64,000 nt of DNA, taken from NCBI RefSeq assembly GCF_004570875.1, contig NZ_SPQK01000014.1, positions 1 to 64,000 of the forward strand, read 5' to 3'. Both the position numbers and the translations under genes were made by a program. Below are positions 26,876 to 37,300 of this stretch, piece after piece. Origin of the DNA: Blastococcus sp. CT_GayMR16 (GTDB lineage: Bacteria > Actinomycetota > Actinomycetes > Mycobacteriales > Geodermatophilaceae). The notes below the pieces were generated by a model that worked only from the letters and a program-made list of their open reading frames with translations, did no database searches and was not told where the DNA came from. The stretch's first letter is position 1; every line of letters starts with the position of its first letter.

Positions 26876-27901
26876 ATGAAGACCGAGCAGCGACAGACGA
26901 ACCCGGCAGCCGGGACGGCGACGATGCGAGCAGTGGTCCAGGACGTCTACGGGGACACCTCCGACGTAATGCGGCTCGAGCAGATCGCCCGCCCCGAGCC
27001 AGGCCCCGGCCAGGTGCTGGTGCGCGTGGCGGCGGCGGGCGTCGACCGGGGCGTGTGGCACCTCATGGCCGGCAAGCCCTACGCGGCCCGGCTGGCCTTC
27101 GGCCTGCGCACCCCTCGGCACCCGGTGCGCGGGCGGGAGTTCGCCGGCCGGGTCGAGGCCGTCGGCAGCGGCGTCACCACGGTGCGGCCCGGCGACGAGA
27201 TCTACGGCATGGGCGAGGGCACGTTCGCCGAGTACGTCCTGGCGTCGGAGTCGAAGGTGGCACCCCGCCCGGCGAACCTGTCGGCGGTCCAGGCCGCCGC
27301 GCTGTCGATCTCGGGGGTCACCGCCCTGCAGGCGGTGCGGGACCACGGCCGGGTGACGGCGGGCCAGCAGGTGCTGGTCATCGGTGCGTCCGGCGGGGTC
27401 GGCAGCTTCGCCGTCCAGATCGCGAAGGCATCCGGTGCCGAGGTCACCGGCGTGAGCAGCGCGGCCAAGGCGGATCTGGTTCGGGCGCTCGGCGCCGACT
27501 CCGTCGTCGACTACTCGGTGGGCGACGGCCTCGAGGTGGGCGAGCGGCGCTTCGACGTCGTCCTCGACATCGGCGGCGACCGGCCGCTCCGGCAGCTGCG
27601 GCGGGTCCTCACCCCGCACGGCAGGCTGGTGATCGTCGGCGGTGAGGGCGGCGGCCGCTTGCTGGGGATCGGTCGTCAGCTGCGGGCCGCGGCGCTGTCC
27701 CCGTTCGTCGGGCAGACGCTGGGCTTCTTCGTCGCGTCGGAGAAGGCGGCCGATCTCGTCCTCCTGACCGGGCTGGTCGAGTCCGGCCAGGTCACGCCGG
27801 CCGTCGACCGGACCTTCCCGCTGGCCGAGGCCGCTGCGGCCGTCACGTACATGACCGGCGGGCACGCCCGCGGGAAGGTCGTCGTCGAGGTCAGCCGGTG
27901 A
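26876..27901 (+). CDS. Medium-chain dehydrogenase/quinone oxidoreductase-like protein
   Basis: A 341-residue MDR-superfamily enzyme. The N-terminal GroES-like domain has PGQVLVRVAAAGVDRG and HPVRGREFAGRVEAVG, and the Rossmann motif is GASGGVGSFAVQIAK. The zinc-ligand cysteines of alcohol dehydrogenases are absent, so a zinc-free NADPH quinone reductase or enone reductase is likely. It is divergent from and presumably repressed by the neighbouring TetR protein. GGAGGAAGC precedes the ATG. Its stop overlaps the convergent mqo stop by 11 bp. Confidence 0.92.
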   Translation: MKTEQRQTNPAAGTATMRAVVQDVYGDTSDVMRLEQIARPEPGPGQVLVRVAAAGVDRGVWHLMAGKPYAARLAFGLRTPRHPVRGREFAGRVEAVGSGVTTVRPGDEIYGMGEGTFAEYVLASESKVAPRPANLSAVQAAALSISGVTALQAVRDHGRVTAGQQVLVIGASGGVGSFAVQIAKASGAEVTGVSSAAKADLVRALGADSVVDYSVGDGLEVGERRFDVVLDIGGDRPLRQLRRVLTPHGRLVIVGGEGGGRLLGIGRQLRAAALSPFVGQTLGFFVASEKAADLVLLTGLVESGQVTPAVDRTFPLAEAAAAVTYMTGGHARGKVVVEVSR

Positions 27902-29393
27902 GCTCCAGGGTCTGCATCGTCGAGGCGCGGACCTCGGCGAGCAGTGCCGGGTCCTGCGACAGCGAGCGGCCGTAGGAGGGGATGGCCTCCTGCAGCGCAG
28001 GGCGCCACGCGGGGATGCGGTCGGGGAAGCACCGTTCGAGCAGGGTGAGCATCGCCGACACCGCCGTGGACGCACCGGGGGAGGCGCCCAGCAGGCCGGC
28101 GACGGTGCCGTCGCCGCCGACGACGAGCTCGGTGCCGAACTGGAGGACGCCGCGGCCGGTCGCCGGGTCGCGCTTGATCACCTGGACGCGCTGACCGGCG
28201 GTGACCATGTCCCAGTCGTGCGCCTCGGCGGTCGGGACGAAGGAGCTCAGCGTCTGGTGCCGGTCGGCACCGGACTGCAGGAGCTCCGTGACGAGGTACC
28301 GGGTGAGGGCCAGCTCCGTACGTGCGACGCCGAGCATCGACCCCAGGTTGTCCGGCCGGATGCTGGTGGGGAGGTCCCAGAGCTTCCCAGCCTTGAGGAA
28401 CTTCGGGGAGAAGCCGGCGTAGGGGCCGAACATCAGCGAGTGGTCGCCGTCGATCAGGCGGAGGTCCAGATGCGGGACCGACATGGGCGGGGCGCCGACC
28501 GCCGCCTGGCCGTAGACCTTCGCCTGGTGGCTGCTGACCAGCTCGGGGGACGTCGTCCGCAGGAACTTCCCGCTGACGGGGAACCCGCCGAACCCGCTGA
28601 TCTCCGGGATCCCGGCCCGCTGCAGCAGCGGCAGCGCGCCGCCGCCGGCACCGACGAAGACGAACCGGGTGCGGACCGTCCGGCGCTCACCGGTGACGGC
28701 GTCCCGGACGGTGACGATCCAGCGGCCGTCGGTGGCGCGCTCGAGGCCCGAGGCCCGCTGGCCGCAGTGCACGGCGACGCCGCGATCGGCGGCGTCGTCG
28801 AGCAGCATCCGGGTGAGGGCGCCGAAGTTGACGTCGGTCCCGGCGGCAGACCGCGTGGCGGCGACGACCTGGCGAGGGTCCCGGCCGGCCATCATCAGCG
28901 GGATCCACTCCGCGAGCTCCGCGGGGTCCTCGCTGTACTGGAGACCGTCGAACAGCGGCTCCGCGGCGAGCGCCGCGTGGCGGGCCTGCATGTAGGCGCG
29001 GCCGGACTCGCCGGTGACGAAGCTGATGTGCGGGACCGGGGTGATGAACTCCTTCGGGGCGCCGGTCAGGCCCTCGCGGACCAGGTGCGACCAGAACTGG
29101 CGGGACACCTGGAACTGCTCGTTGATCGTGACGGCCTTCGACGGGTCCACCCGGCCGTCGGATCCCGCCGGCGTGTAGTTCAGCTCGCACAGCGCCGCGT
29201 GCCCGGTGCCGGCGTTGTTCCACGCCTGGGAGCTCTCGCTGGCGACGTCCGGTGCCGACTCGAAGACGGTGACGCTCCACTGCGGCGCGACCACACCGAT
29301 CAGGGCGGCGAGGGTGGCGCTCATGATGCCGCCGCCCACGAGAACGACGTCAGGATTGGCGCTGTCAGGAACCGCGCTGGGAAGGGAACGCAC
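27891..29393 (-). CDS. mqo: Malate:quinone oxidoreductase
   Basis: A 500-residue membrane-associated FAD enzyme oxidising malate to oxaloacetate with quinone as acceptor. Features are the FAD dinucleotide site VVLVGGGIMSATLAAL, ESSQAWNNAGTGHAALCELNYTP (an Mqo signature), the PVPHISFVTG segment and the C-terminal GASPGASTAVSAMLTLLERCFP. I prefer the GTG at 29393, which has AGAGAGG at proper spacing; a GTG at 29414 is also possible. The family length is about 500. Confidence 0.94.
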   Translation of the reverse strand: MRSLPSAVPDSANPDVVLVGGGIMSATLAALIGVVAPQWSVTVFESAPDVASESSQAWNNAGTGHAALCELNYTPAGSDGRVDPSKAVTINEQFQVSRQFWSHLVREGLTGAPKEFITPVPHISFVTGESGRAYMQARHAALAAEPLFDGLQYSEDPAELAEWIPLMMAGRDPRQVVAATRSAAGTDVNFGALTRMLLDDAADRGVAVHCGQRASGLERATDGRWIVTVRDAVTGERRTVRTRFVFVGAGGGALPLLQRAGIPEISGFGGFPVSGKFLRTTSPELVSSHQAKVYGQAAVGAPPMSVPHLDLRLIDGDHSLMFGPYAGFSPKFLKAGKLWDLPTSIRPDNLGSMLGVARTELALTRYLVTELLQSGADRHQTLSSFVPTAEAHDWDMVTAGQRVQVIKRDPATGRGVLQFGTELVVGGDGTVAGLLGASPGASTAVSAMLTLLERCFPDRIPAWRPALQEAIPSYGRSLSQDPALLAEVRASTMQTLELTG

Positions 29394-29582
29394 GTCTGCC
29401 TCTCTGCTGTCCACGATGCGCCGGAGGCGCTGCTCCCCTTGATCGTCGGCCGAACAGGACGCTGACCTGTACTCCGGCGGGTGTGAGGTATCTCGACCTC
29501 GTGATCTTCGCCATGAAATACGGCTCGGGATCGGCCGTTGCGGCGGGAACAGGCCGCTCGCCGGGAGACGCCGGCGTCCTCC

Positions 29583-29969
29583 TCAGGGGCGGGAGACGCC
29601 GTCGAGGTAGTGCCACCGGTCCGCGTCGCGGACGAACCTGCTGTTCTCGTGCTGCGCGCCGGCCGCGCCGCAGCGCACGTAGGAGGCACGGAACTCCACT
29701 CTGCCCTCGGCCGCGAGCAGGGTGCCGCCGGTCGTGGCGAGCACGTCCAGCCCGGTCCACCGCACGTCGGGATCGAGGTCGAGCGACGGCGGTCGGGTCG
29801 TCGGGTGCCACGTCCGGAGCAGGTAGCCGACGTCACCGAGCACGAACGCGCTGTACCGCGACCGCATCAGCTGCTCGGCCGTGGCCGCTGTGCCGGCATC
29901 CTCGTGGAGCCGGCCGCAGCACTCGTCGAGCGGCAGGCCCGTGCCGCAGGGGCAGCGTCGCGGAGGCAC
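29583..29969 (-). CDS. YchJ-family zinc-binding protein
   Basis: A 128-residue protein of the YchJ/UPF0225 family. The SEC-C-type zinc motif is CPCGTG...CCGRLH near the N-terminus (Cys6, Cys8, Cys17, Cys18). The family core follows: AEQLMRSRYSAFVLGDVGYLLRTWHP, VEFRASYVRC and HYLDG near the end. Function is unknown; a link to nucleic acid or protein quality control has been proposed for SEC-C proteins. It lies upstream of mqo in the same direction, with a 190-bp gap. Confidence 0.9.
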   Translation of the reverse strand: MPPRRCPCGTGLPLDECCGRLHEDAGTAATAEQLMRSRYSAFVLGDVGYLLRTWHPTTRPPSLDLDPDVRWTGLDVLATTGGTLLAAEGRVEFRASYVRCGAAGAQHENSRFVRDADRWHYLDGVSRP

Positions 29970-30031
29970 CGGGCCAGTCTCCCCGAGGAGCTCGCGGTGC
30001 CGGCGCGGGCCGGCCTTGGGAGAGTGGCCCG

Positions 30032-30616
30032 ATGAGCGATACCCCGATCAGTCGCTTCCCGGTGACGCCCCGGGAGGAGGTACCGGCCGATCTCGCCGAG
30101 CGGTTCGCCGACGTCGAGCAGCGGTCGGGCTTCCTGCCCAACATCTTCGCCGCGCTCGCCTGGCGACCCGAGGAGGCCCGCGCCTTCTTCGCCCTGCACG
30201 ACACGCTGATGGACAAGGAGACTCCGGGCCTGTCGAAGGCCGACCGGGAGCTGATCGTGGTGGCGACCAGCGCAGTCAACGACTGCCTGTACTGCGTCGT
30301 CGCGCACGGCGCCGTCGCGCGGATCCGCAGCCGGGACCCCTACCTGGCCGACCAGGTCGCCGTCGACTGGCGCAAGGCCCCGCTGTCGCCGCGGATGCAC
30401 GCCGTCCTGGAGGTGGCGACCCGGCTGGCCGCCGAGCCCGCGGCGGTCACCGGGGCGGACCTCGCGCTGCTGACCGGCCAGGGCCTCACGCAGGACGACG
30501 TCTGGGACGTCGGGATGATCACCTCGCTGTTCGCCTTGTCCAACCGGGTGGCGCACTTCGCGGCGCTGATGCCGAATCCGGAGTTCTACCTGATGGGGCG
30601 CATCCCCAGGGCGTAG
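30032..30616 (+). CDS. AhpD-like carboxymuconolactone decarboxylase-family protein
   Basis: A 194-residue helical protein of the peroxidase-related AhpD/CMD family. The redox motif NDCLYCVVAHG (Cys85, Cys88, His92, i.e. CxxC...H) is as in AhpD-type alkylhydroperoxidases. The FLPNIFAALAWRPEEARAFF stretch and the C-terminal LFALSNRVAHFAALMPN are normal for the uncharacterised peroxidase-related subgroup. It probably reduces peroxides. The ATG at 30032 has no strong ribosome site. It is convergent with the polyprenyl synthase gene. Confidence 0.88.
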   Translation: MSDTPISRFPVTPREEVPADLAERFADVEQRSGFLPNIFAALAWRPEEARAFFALHDTLMDKETPGLSKADRELIVVATSAVNDCLYCVVAHGAVARIRSRDPYLADQVAVDWRKAPLSPRMHAVLEVATRLAAEPAAVTGADLALLTGQGLTQDDVWDVGMITSLFALSNRVAHFAALMPNPEFYLMGRIPRA

Positions 30617-30628
30617 CCGGCGCCGGTC

Positions 30629-31669
30629 TCAGCGGTCGCGGTCGACCATGAAGGGCACGAGGTCGCGCACGAATCGGCGGGCGGGCGAGTCGGGCACGCC
30701 GGCGAAGGCCTCCTCGAAGGTCAGGGCGGCCGACCGGGCGATGCCGCGGGCGAACTCGTCGGCGAAGGCGACGCTCCCGTGGTCGTGCATCATCGCCAGG
30801 ATGCGGGCGGCGATGTCGCCGGTCCGCTGGGCCGGCTCCAGGGCCAGGTAGCCGGCGACGGACGCGCGGTCGCGGGCGCTCGCCGCGGCCAGCAGATGGA
30901 TGACCATCAGCGTCCGCTTCCCCTCGCGGAGGTCGCCGAGCGCTTCCTTCCCGTACAGGGCGGTGGACCCGGTGAGGTTCAGGATGTCGTCGCGGATCTG
31001 GAAGGCCGCCCCCAGGAAGAAGCCGAAGCGGAGCATCGCGTCGAGGTCCGGTGACCGGCCTCCACCCGTGCCCGTGCCGATCAGCGCCCCCACCCGCAGC
31101 GGCAGCAGCGTGGTGTACCAGCAGGTCTTCCGCATGATCAGGTCGAGGTAGTCGTCCGGCGTGAGGTCGATGCGGCCGTCCCGTTGCCAGCCCAGCTCGC
31201 GGGCCTGCCCGTCGACGGTCAGCCGGGCCATGAAGTCGAACTCCGACCAGATCCGGGCGGCGAGACGGCGGCCGAGCGGGCCCTCGTTGTCCCGGAGCGC
31301 CCCCAGCGCGAGCACCGCGAGGCCGTCGCCGGCGTTGACGGCCAGCCCGCGGCCGTACTGCTGGTGCAGGGTGGCCTCGCCGCGGCGCAGCTCGCTGTCG
31401 TCCTCGACGTCGTCGTGGACGAGGAAGGCCGTGTGCAGGAGCTCGAGTGCCGCCGCCGACGGCAGGGCGTCGTCGGCCTCGCCGCCGAAGGCCTCGCAGG
31501 TGGCCAGGCACAACGCGGGCCGCAGGCCCTTGCCGCTCCGGCCGAGGTACTCGGCGGCGGGAGCCCGGAGGTACTCCGACATCCCTTCGGCCGGGAGGTA
31601 CGAGTGCACCGCCCGGCGGGACATGACGCCGTACCGCTCGAGCTCGTCGGCGAACCCGGGGACGGTCAT
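30629..31669 (-). CDS. Polyprenyl (geranylgeranyl-type) diphosphate synthase
   Basis: A 346-residue all-alpha trans-prenyltransferase condensing isopentenyl with allylic diphosphates. The first Asp-rich motif is VHDDVED (Asp86, 87, 90), the second AFQIRDDILNL, with KGLRPA and GKEALGDLREGKRTL (substrate Lys/Arg region). The chain length made is not readable with confidence. It is the last gene of the five-gene operon; its ATG overlaps the stop of unknown protein B (ATGA at 31666-31669), which argues that its product feeds that pathway. Confidence 0.92.
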   Translation of the reverse strand: MTVPGFADELERYGVMSRRAVHSYLPAEGMSEYLRAPAAEYLGRSGKGLRPALCLATCEAFGGEADDALPSAAALELLHTAFLVHDDVEDDSELRRGEATLHQQYGRGLAVNAGDGLAVLALGALRDNEGPLGRRLAARIWSEFDFMARLTVDGQARELGWQRDGRIDLTPDDYLDLIMRKTCWYTTLLPLRVGALIGTGTGGGRSPDLDAMLRFGFFLGAAFQIRDDILNLTGSTALYGKEALGDLREGKRTLMVIHLLAAASARDRASVAGYLALEPAQRTGDIAARILAMMHDHGSVAFADEFARGIARSAALTFEEAFAGVPDSPARRFVRDLVPFMVDRDR

Positions 31670-32280
31670 GGGCCGGACTCCCGCGGAGCGCGCACCGCCA
31701 AGCGTAGCACCATCGGCTCGGCGGGCGCCGCGGAGGTCATCACCAGGCCGAAGTAGCAGCCGGCGGGTTGCGCGGCAGGCACCACGACGCGGACCCGTAC
31801 CTCCTGGGAGGTGCCGGCCGCCAGGAGGCCGACCCGATCCGGCACGACCGACAGCGCGTCGGCGCCGATGCGGTGCCCGTCCGACGCCACCAGGCCCGAC
31901 ACGGTGAGGCCGATCCCCGGTGCCGCGGACGACGTCGTGTTGTGGATCCAGAACGACGCCCCGGTGCCGGAACCGGGCTCCGTGGCGGGCAGGACGAGCG
32001 TCGGGGTGGCCTCGTCGTGGGCGCCCTCGCTGCGGAGCAGGGTCGAGGTCGCATCGACCAGCCGGGACCAGGCCCCGGCCATCGCGACGGCGGTGTCCAC
32101 CATGCGGCCGGACCCGGCGTCGTCGAGCGGGGCCGACGCGGCCGGCCCGTGGCGCGAGATGGCCCGATCGACGATCTCGGCATACCGGTCCACCACCGCG
32201 GCGGCCGAGAACAGGCCGAACCGCTGCACCTCGCCCACGAGGTCCCACGCCCCGGCAGCGAGGCCCGGCCCCGCGGTCAT
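31666..32280 (-). CDS. Unknown protein B of the isoprenoid operon
   Basis: A 204-residue protein I do not recognise. Residues 1-85 are predicted helical (AWDLVGEVQRFGLFSAAAVVDRYAEIVDRAI). The rest looks all-beta and ends in a strand pair, PAGCYFGLVMTSAAPAEPMVLRLAVRA, reminiscent of Ig-like domains with a P-G-Y-G turn. No signal peptide or membrane span is present. It is fixed between the FAD enzyme and the prenyl synthase by 4-nt overlaps at both ends, so it is probably a dedicated component. Its C-terminal half resembles the end of unknown protein A in pattern, not in clear identity. Confidence 0.75.
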   Translation of the reverse strand: MTAGPGLAAGAWDLVGEVQRFGLFSAAAVVDRYAEIVDRAISRHGPAASAPLDDAGSGRMVDTAVAMAGAWSRLVDATSTLLRSEGAHDEATPTLVLPATEPGSGTGASFWIHNTTSSAAPGIGLTVSGLVASDGHRIGADALSVVPDRVGLLAAGTSQEVRVRVVVPAAQPAGCYFGLVMTSAAPAEPMVLRLAVRAPRESGP

Positions 32281-34325
32281 GCCGCGGTCCCGCGTGAGGC
32301 GGGCCGTCCCACGGCGCCGGACAGGACCGCCCGGGCCGCCAGGACGCCGGAGCGCGCGGCGGCCTCGATGCACCCGGCGTCGAGGCCGCAGGCGGTCCAG
32401 TCGCCGGCGACGGCGAGGTTGACGAAGCCTGTCCGCCCCGGAGCCAGCCGGTGCCGCCCGGATCCCGGAAGGGACTGCACGTAGCGGTCGGACGGGTCGA
32501 CGTTCGCCCGGACGTACTGCGCGTGCAGTCGCTCCGGCCCGGCCCGGCCCGCGGCGTCCCACAGCAGTTCCCACCGGAAGCCCGGCCAGAGCGCGGCCAC
32601 CTCGCCGTCGAGGAACTGGGTCAGCGTCGTCCGGACGGTCTCGTCGCCGGTTTCCGTATCCCCGTCGGGCAGCGCGCCGCACAGGTAGGCGATGCTGCGC
32701 GGCGCACCGGGGGAGGGCCACTCCTCGCGCGGCAGGAGGTGGGACATCGACGCCCACGTGTCGAACGTGTCGCCGAAGCCGGAGAGGGTGACGCCGGGCG
32801 GGCCGTGCCACCCCAGCTCGCGCTCCGATGCGTCGAGCCACAGCTGGGCCGAGCGCGTGCCCACGGTGGCGACCCGGTCCACCATGGTCTGCCAGGCCGG
32901 GTCGGCGGCCACCAGTTCGGCGGCGACGTGCGGAACCATGCCGACGGACACCGCCAGCACGGCCACGTCGAAGTCCTCGCCGGCGCGCAGCGTCTCGGTG
33001 CCGGCTCCCTCCATCGGTCCTGGGTGGGATTCCAGCCGGTCGCCGGGATCTTCGGCGAGCTGGTCGACGAGCGGCCGGTCCGGCCAGCACGGAAGTCCGC
33101 CGACCCGGATCAGCGGGTCGTACCGGCTCCTCCCGGGCGCCAGGTCGGACTGCCGCGTGAGCTCGATCGAGGCCACGGAGCGCGCGGGACCGAGCCGCAG
33201 CCGGTCGAGCCGGCGGAAGAACCGGAACTCCACGCCCCGCCGGACGAGCGCCTGGTAGAGGGGGGCGAACACGATCTCGCCCATCCCGGCCTGCATCCGC
33301 CAGAAGAGCGAGCCCTTGAAGTCGAAGAGCATGCGCCCGGCGAGCGAGAGGCCGAGACCCGCGGCGAACCGCGGCCGGGCCCGGTCGCCCCCGACGTAGG
33401 CGAAGGTGAGGTCGTACATGCCGCGCACGACGGGGGAGTCCAGGGTCTCGGCGGCGGCGCCGTGACCGGCCAGCCACTCCCGGAAGTCGAGGTGGTCGAT
33501 GCGGTCGTAGCCGTTCCCGGCGAGCAGGCCGTCGGCCGCCATGCCCTGCAGGCACGAGACGACCAGGTCGACCAGTTGCCACGTCCGTCGCAGCGCCGGG
33601 TCCGCCGTGAGGGCGGCCCGGACGTCGTCGCGGGAGGTGCGGAGCGCGGCGGCGAGGGACTGCGCGAGCGGGATCTCCCGGAGGCCGCCGGCGGCCAGGC
33701 GCGACGTCCGCTCGAGCCCCTCCAGCAGGGCGGCCAGCGCCGCGAGGGAGGCGCCGCGCAGCAGCGGGGCCAACTCGGAGCGTCCTGGGCCCGGGACGGG
33801 GGACGTGCTCAGGAAGATGCGGCCCCGCTCCCGCGGGAGGGCGGCGCTGCGGAGGAAATCGGCGAGGAGGCCGAGCCCGCGCGTCGCCACGTCCACCGGC
33901 GTCAGCGTCCGGTCCTCGGCCCCGGGTTCGCCGGGAACGGCGTCGTTGCCGGAGAACCGGGTCACGAAGGAGGTCCACGAGTCGCCGTCCCGGTCGGCGA
34001 GGCCCACGTCCCCCGTCGGCGTCACCGCCTGCTGCCACGTCCGGACGGGGCACCCCGGGTCGGTGCGGTCCCGGTCCAGCTCGCCGTAGACCTCCCGGAG
34101 GAGACGGAACGTGGCGTCGTAGTAGCCCAGCAGGACGTGCAGCCCGTGTTCCTCGATCCGTCCGTGCGGGCCACGGCTGCTGGCGCCCTTGCCCCCGAGA
34201 CGCCAACCGCGCTGGTAGACGCAGATGGAGTCCAGCCGTTCGCGCCAGTCGCCGGAGCTCAGCTCCCAGGCGGTGGTGAGTCCCGCCATCCCTCCGCCGA
34301 GGACGACGACGCGCGGGAGCGGCAC
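32277..34325 (-). CDS. FAD-dependent desaturase/amine-oxidase-like protein
   Basis: A 682-residue flavoprotein of the phytoene-desaturase/zeta-carotene-desaturase-like superfamily. The FAD ADP-binding motif is VVVLGGGMAGLTTAWEL with GWRLGGKGASSRG shortly after, and the C-terminal FAD site is VAGDWTACGLDAGCIEAAARSG. A large insertion in the middle distinguishes it from CrtI. Start GTG at 34325 lies 1 bp after the preceding gene's stop. With a prenyl diphosphate synthase two genes away, oxidation of a terpenoid is likely, but substrate and position are unknown. Confidence 0.85.
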   Translation of the reverse strand: MPLPRVVVLGGGMAGLTTAWELSSGDWRERLDSICVYQRGWRLGGKGASSRGPHGRIEEHGLHVLLGYYDATFRLLREVYGELDRDRTDPGCPVRTWQQAVTPTGDVGLADRDGDSWTSFVTRFSGNDAVPGEPGAEDRTLTPVDVATRGLGLLADFLRSAALPRERGRIFLSTSPVPGPGRSELAPLLRGASLAALAALLEGLERTSRLAAGGLREIPLAQSLAAALRTSRDDVRAALTADPALRRTWQLVDLVVSCLQGMAADGLLAGNGYDRIDHLDFREWLAGHGAAAETLDSPVVRGMYDLTFAYVGGDRARPRFAAGLGLSLAGRMLFDFKGSLFWRMQAGMGEIVFAPLYQALVRRGVEFRFFRRLDRLRLGPARSVASIELTRQSDLAPGRSRYDPLIRVGGLPCWPDRPLVDQLAEDPGDRLESHPGPMEGAGTETLRAGEDFDVAVLAVSVGMVPHVAAELVAADPAWQTMVDRVATVGTRSAQLWLDASERELGWHGPPGVTLSGFGDTFDTWASMSHLLPREEWPSPGAPRSIAYLCGALPDGDTETGDETVRTTLTQFLDGEVAALWPGFRWELLWDAAGRAGPERLHAQYVRANVDPSDRYVQSLPGSGRHRLAPGRTGFVNLAVAGDWTACGLDAGCIEAAARSGVLAARAVLSGAVGRPASRGTAA

Positions 34326-34326
34326 G

Positions 34327-37300
34327 TCAGGAGCCGAGGAGGTCGTCGGCCGCGGCCGTGTCGTCGGTGACCGGCGCCGGGGGCAGGTCGGCCCTCGCCT
34401 CGGCGAGCACGGTGCGCCAGTCGTCGGGCCGGGCGGCCGCAGGCACGCGCGCCAGCTGGACGGCGGCGCGCAGTCGGGCCACCCGCGCCCCCTGCTCGGT
34501 CGCGATGCGGACTGCCTCGGTCAGGTCGGCCACCGCCCGGTCGGCGTTCCCGCCGCGGGACAACGTGTAGAGGGCGCGCTGCCGCAGGAGCTCGGGCAGG
34601 TGCAGGTTCTCGCCGGCCTTGTGCACCAGGAGGAGCGCCTCGTCGATGAGCTCCGCGGCCCGTTCGACGTCGTCCGCCTGCGCATGGAGGTGCGCGAGGT
34701 AGGCCAGCGCCGAGGCGACGAAGGCCTCGTGGCCCATCAACCGCAACGTCGCGATGGCCTGCTCGAGGAACGCCCGGTCGGCGGCGAGGTCCGGCGTGTC
34801 CGCGGCGAGGTAGGCCGACCCCAGGGAGATCCAGTAGGCGTAGCCGTGCAGCTCACCGAGGGCGACGACCTCGGCCCCGAGCCGGCGGGCGGCGTCGTGG
34901 TCCCCGAGGAAGCGCCGGATGAACGCGGCGTAGGTCTTGACGAACGCGAGGCTGAACGGGCCGCGCGGGAACCCGACCTCCTCGGCGCGGCGGATCGCCT
35001 CCCGCTCCCAGTGCTCGGCTGCTGCCCGTTCCCCCCGGACGGCGCTGACGCAGGCCAGCGCGATCGTCGAGGCGGCGACGGGGTCGTTGGGCAGGGGCCA
35101 GAACGGGGAGACGGTCTGCTCGGGGGGCCGGTCGGCGAAGCCCTCGACGGCGCGCTCCAGCTGGGCTTGGGCAGCGCCGAGGTGGCCCTCGTAGAACTCG
35201 AGGTAGCCCGCGCAGGACTGCACCTCCGGCTCGAACCAGCTGAAGGCGGCCTGGCCGACCATGCTGAGGAGCCGGTCGATCACCCCCTGGGCCGTGGTCA
35301 GGTCGCCGCTGGTGAGCCAGACACCCCAGATGGCGATGAGCGAGGGCAGCACCTCCGCCCGCCCGAGGCGGGTGGCCAGCACCTCGGCCCGCCGGTGGTC
35401 GGCCTGGACCTCCGGCGCGGCGTAACCCCGCATCGAGCTGACGCTCAGCGCGCGGAGCATCCGGGCGGTGAGCTCGGTCAGGTCCCGCTCGTCCGACCCC
35501 GGCAGTTCCTGCACCAGCTCCACGGCACGCGACAGCAGCCGGGCCGCCTCGAGGTTCGCCCCGCGTCCCTGCTCCGCCTGGGCGGACACGATGTAGAGGC
35601 CGGCCGCCCGCTGGGCCTCGCCCGCCAGGTCCAGGTGCTGGGCGATCAGCGCGGGCTCGCCGTCGTGGGCGGCGATCGTGTCCGCCACGGCCGCATGGGT
35701 GGCCCGCCGCACATCGAGTACCTGGGTCTCGTAGGCGGCATCGCGCATCAGGGCGTGGCGGAACCGGAAGGTCCCTGCCGACGGGCCGACCGGTTCGACG
35801 ATGCCCTCGTCGGCCAGCAGCCGGAGCTGCTCGGTCACTGCGTCCTCGTCGCCGATGACCGAGGAGACGGTGGCGGCGTCGAAGGTCGGCCCCACGGTGG
35901 CGGCCACCTGGACGACGCGCAGGTTGACGCCGGGTGCCTTCAGCCGGGACGTGAACAGCTCCTGGAGCCGCAGCGGGATCGATTTGTCGCGGGTGGCGTC
36001 GAGATAGGAGCGGGTGAGCTCCTCGATGAACAGCGGGATCCCCTCGGCCTGGTCGATGACCGAGGCCCGCCGGTCACCCGCCAGCTCCTCGCCGGCGGCC
36101 AGGTTGTCGATCAGGGCCGTGGCGGCGCTCGGGTCGAGCCGACCGAGGTGGAGGACGCAGACCGTTCCGGTCCACGGGATCGGTGCCGCGTCGCGGGTCG
36201 TGGCCACGGTGAGGAGCCCGGGGGGCAGTCGTTCGACCAGCCTGCCGAGCATGGCGAGCGTGGACGGGTCCGCCCAGTGCAGGTCCTCGACGACCAGCAG
36301 TCGCGGCGCGACCCCCGCCAGTGCCGACACCCACTCCACGAGCCGGTTGAGGGTCTCGTCGAGGAAGGCGGTCGGGTCGAGCTCCGGAGCGGGGAACCCG
36401 GGGGCGGCCACCCCGATGAGGGCGCCGAGGAACGGGACCGACCGCGCCGGGTCCAGGCCGAGCGCGGTGAGGTGGGTGACGAGCGGCTCGAGGCGGTCGG
36501 GATCGCCCGTCTCGCCGAGCACCCGCTCGAGCAGCCGGGCCAGGGGCCACAGCGAGACGTTGGCGTAGTAGGGGAGGCAGCCCACCCCGAGCACCCGGCC
36601 GCCGCTGGCCTCCACCCGGTCGAGAATCTCTGCGACCAGCCGGGACTTGCCGATGCCCGCCTCGCCGACCAGCAGGAACGCCGCGCCCGCCGACGGGCCG
36701 GTGCCCTCGCGGACGCCGTCCCACGCGTCCAGCATCCGTTGCCGGGGCTCCTCCCGGCCGACCAGGCCCGCCTTCCGGTACCGCTCCACCTCGAAGCGAG
36801 CCGCCGCGTAGCGAGGGCGTTCCACCGCGAAGACCTCGACCGGGCGGCTGATGCCCTTCATCTGCCGCTCGCCGAGGGAGTGCATGTAGAAGTCGGCGTC
36901 GACCAGCTGCCGGGTGACGTCGCTGATCACCACCATGCCGGGCTCGGCCGCCTGCTGGATCCGGGCGGCCAGATTGGTCACCAGACCGACGATCGAGTCA
37001 CGCTCGGCGACGGAGGGGTCGGTGCTCAGGTCGGTGACCACCACCCGGCCGGTGTGGATGCCGACGCGGACCTCGGGGGCGACGCCGAAGCGCCGGGCCA
37101 ACTCGGTGTGGGCGTCCCGCAGGGCCACACCGAGATCCAGACCGGCGAGGACGGCCCGCCGGGCGTCGTCCTCGTGCGGTTCCGGGTACCCGAAGGCGGC
37201 GAGGATGCCGTCGCCCAGGTACTGCATGACGTAGCCGCTGTAGCGGCTCACGGCCTCCCGGGCCGCCGTCCGGTAGAAGGCGTAGATGTCCCGGAGCTGC

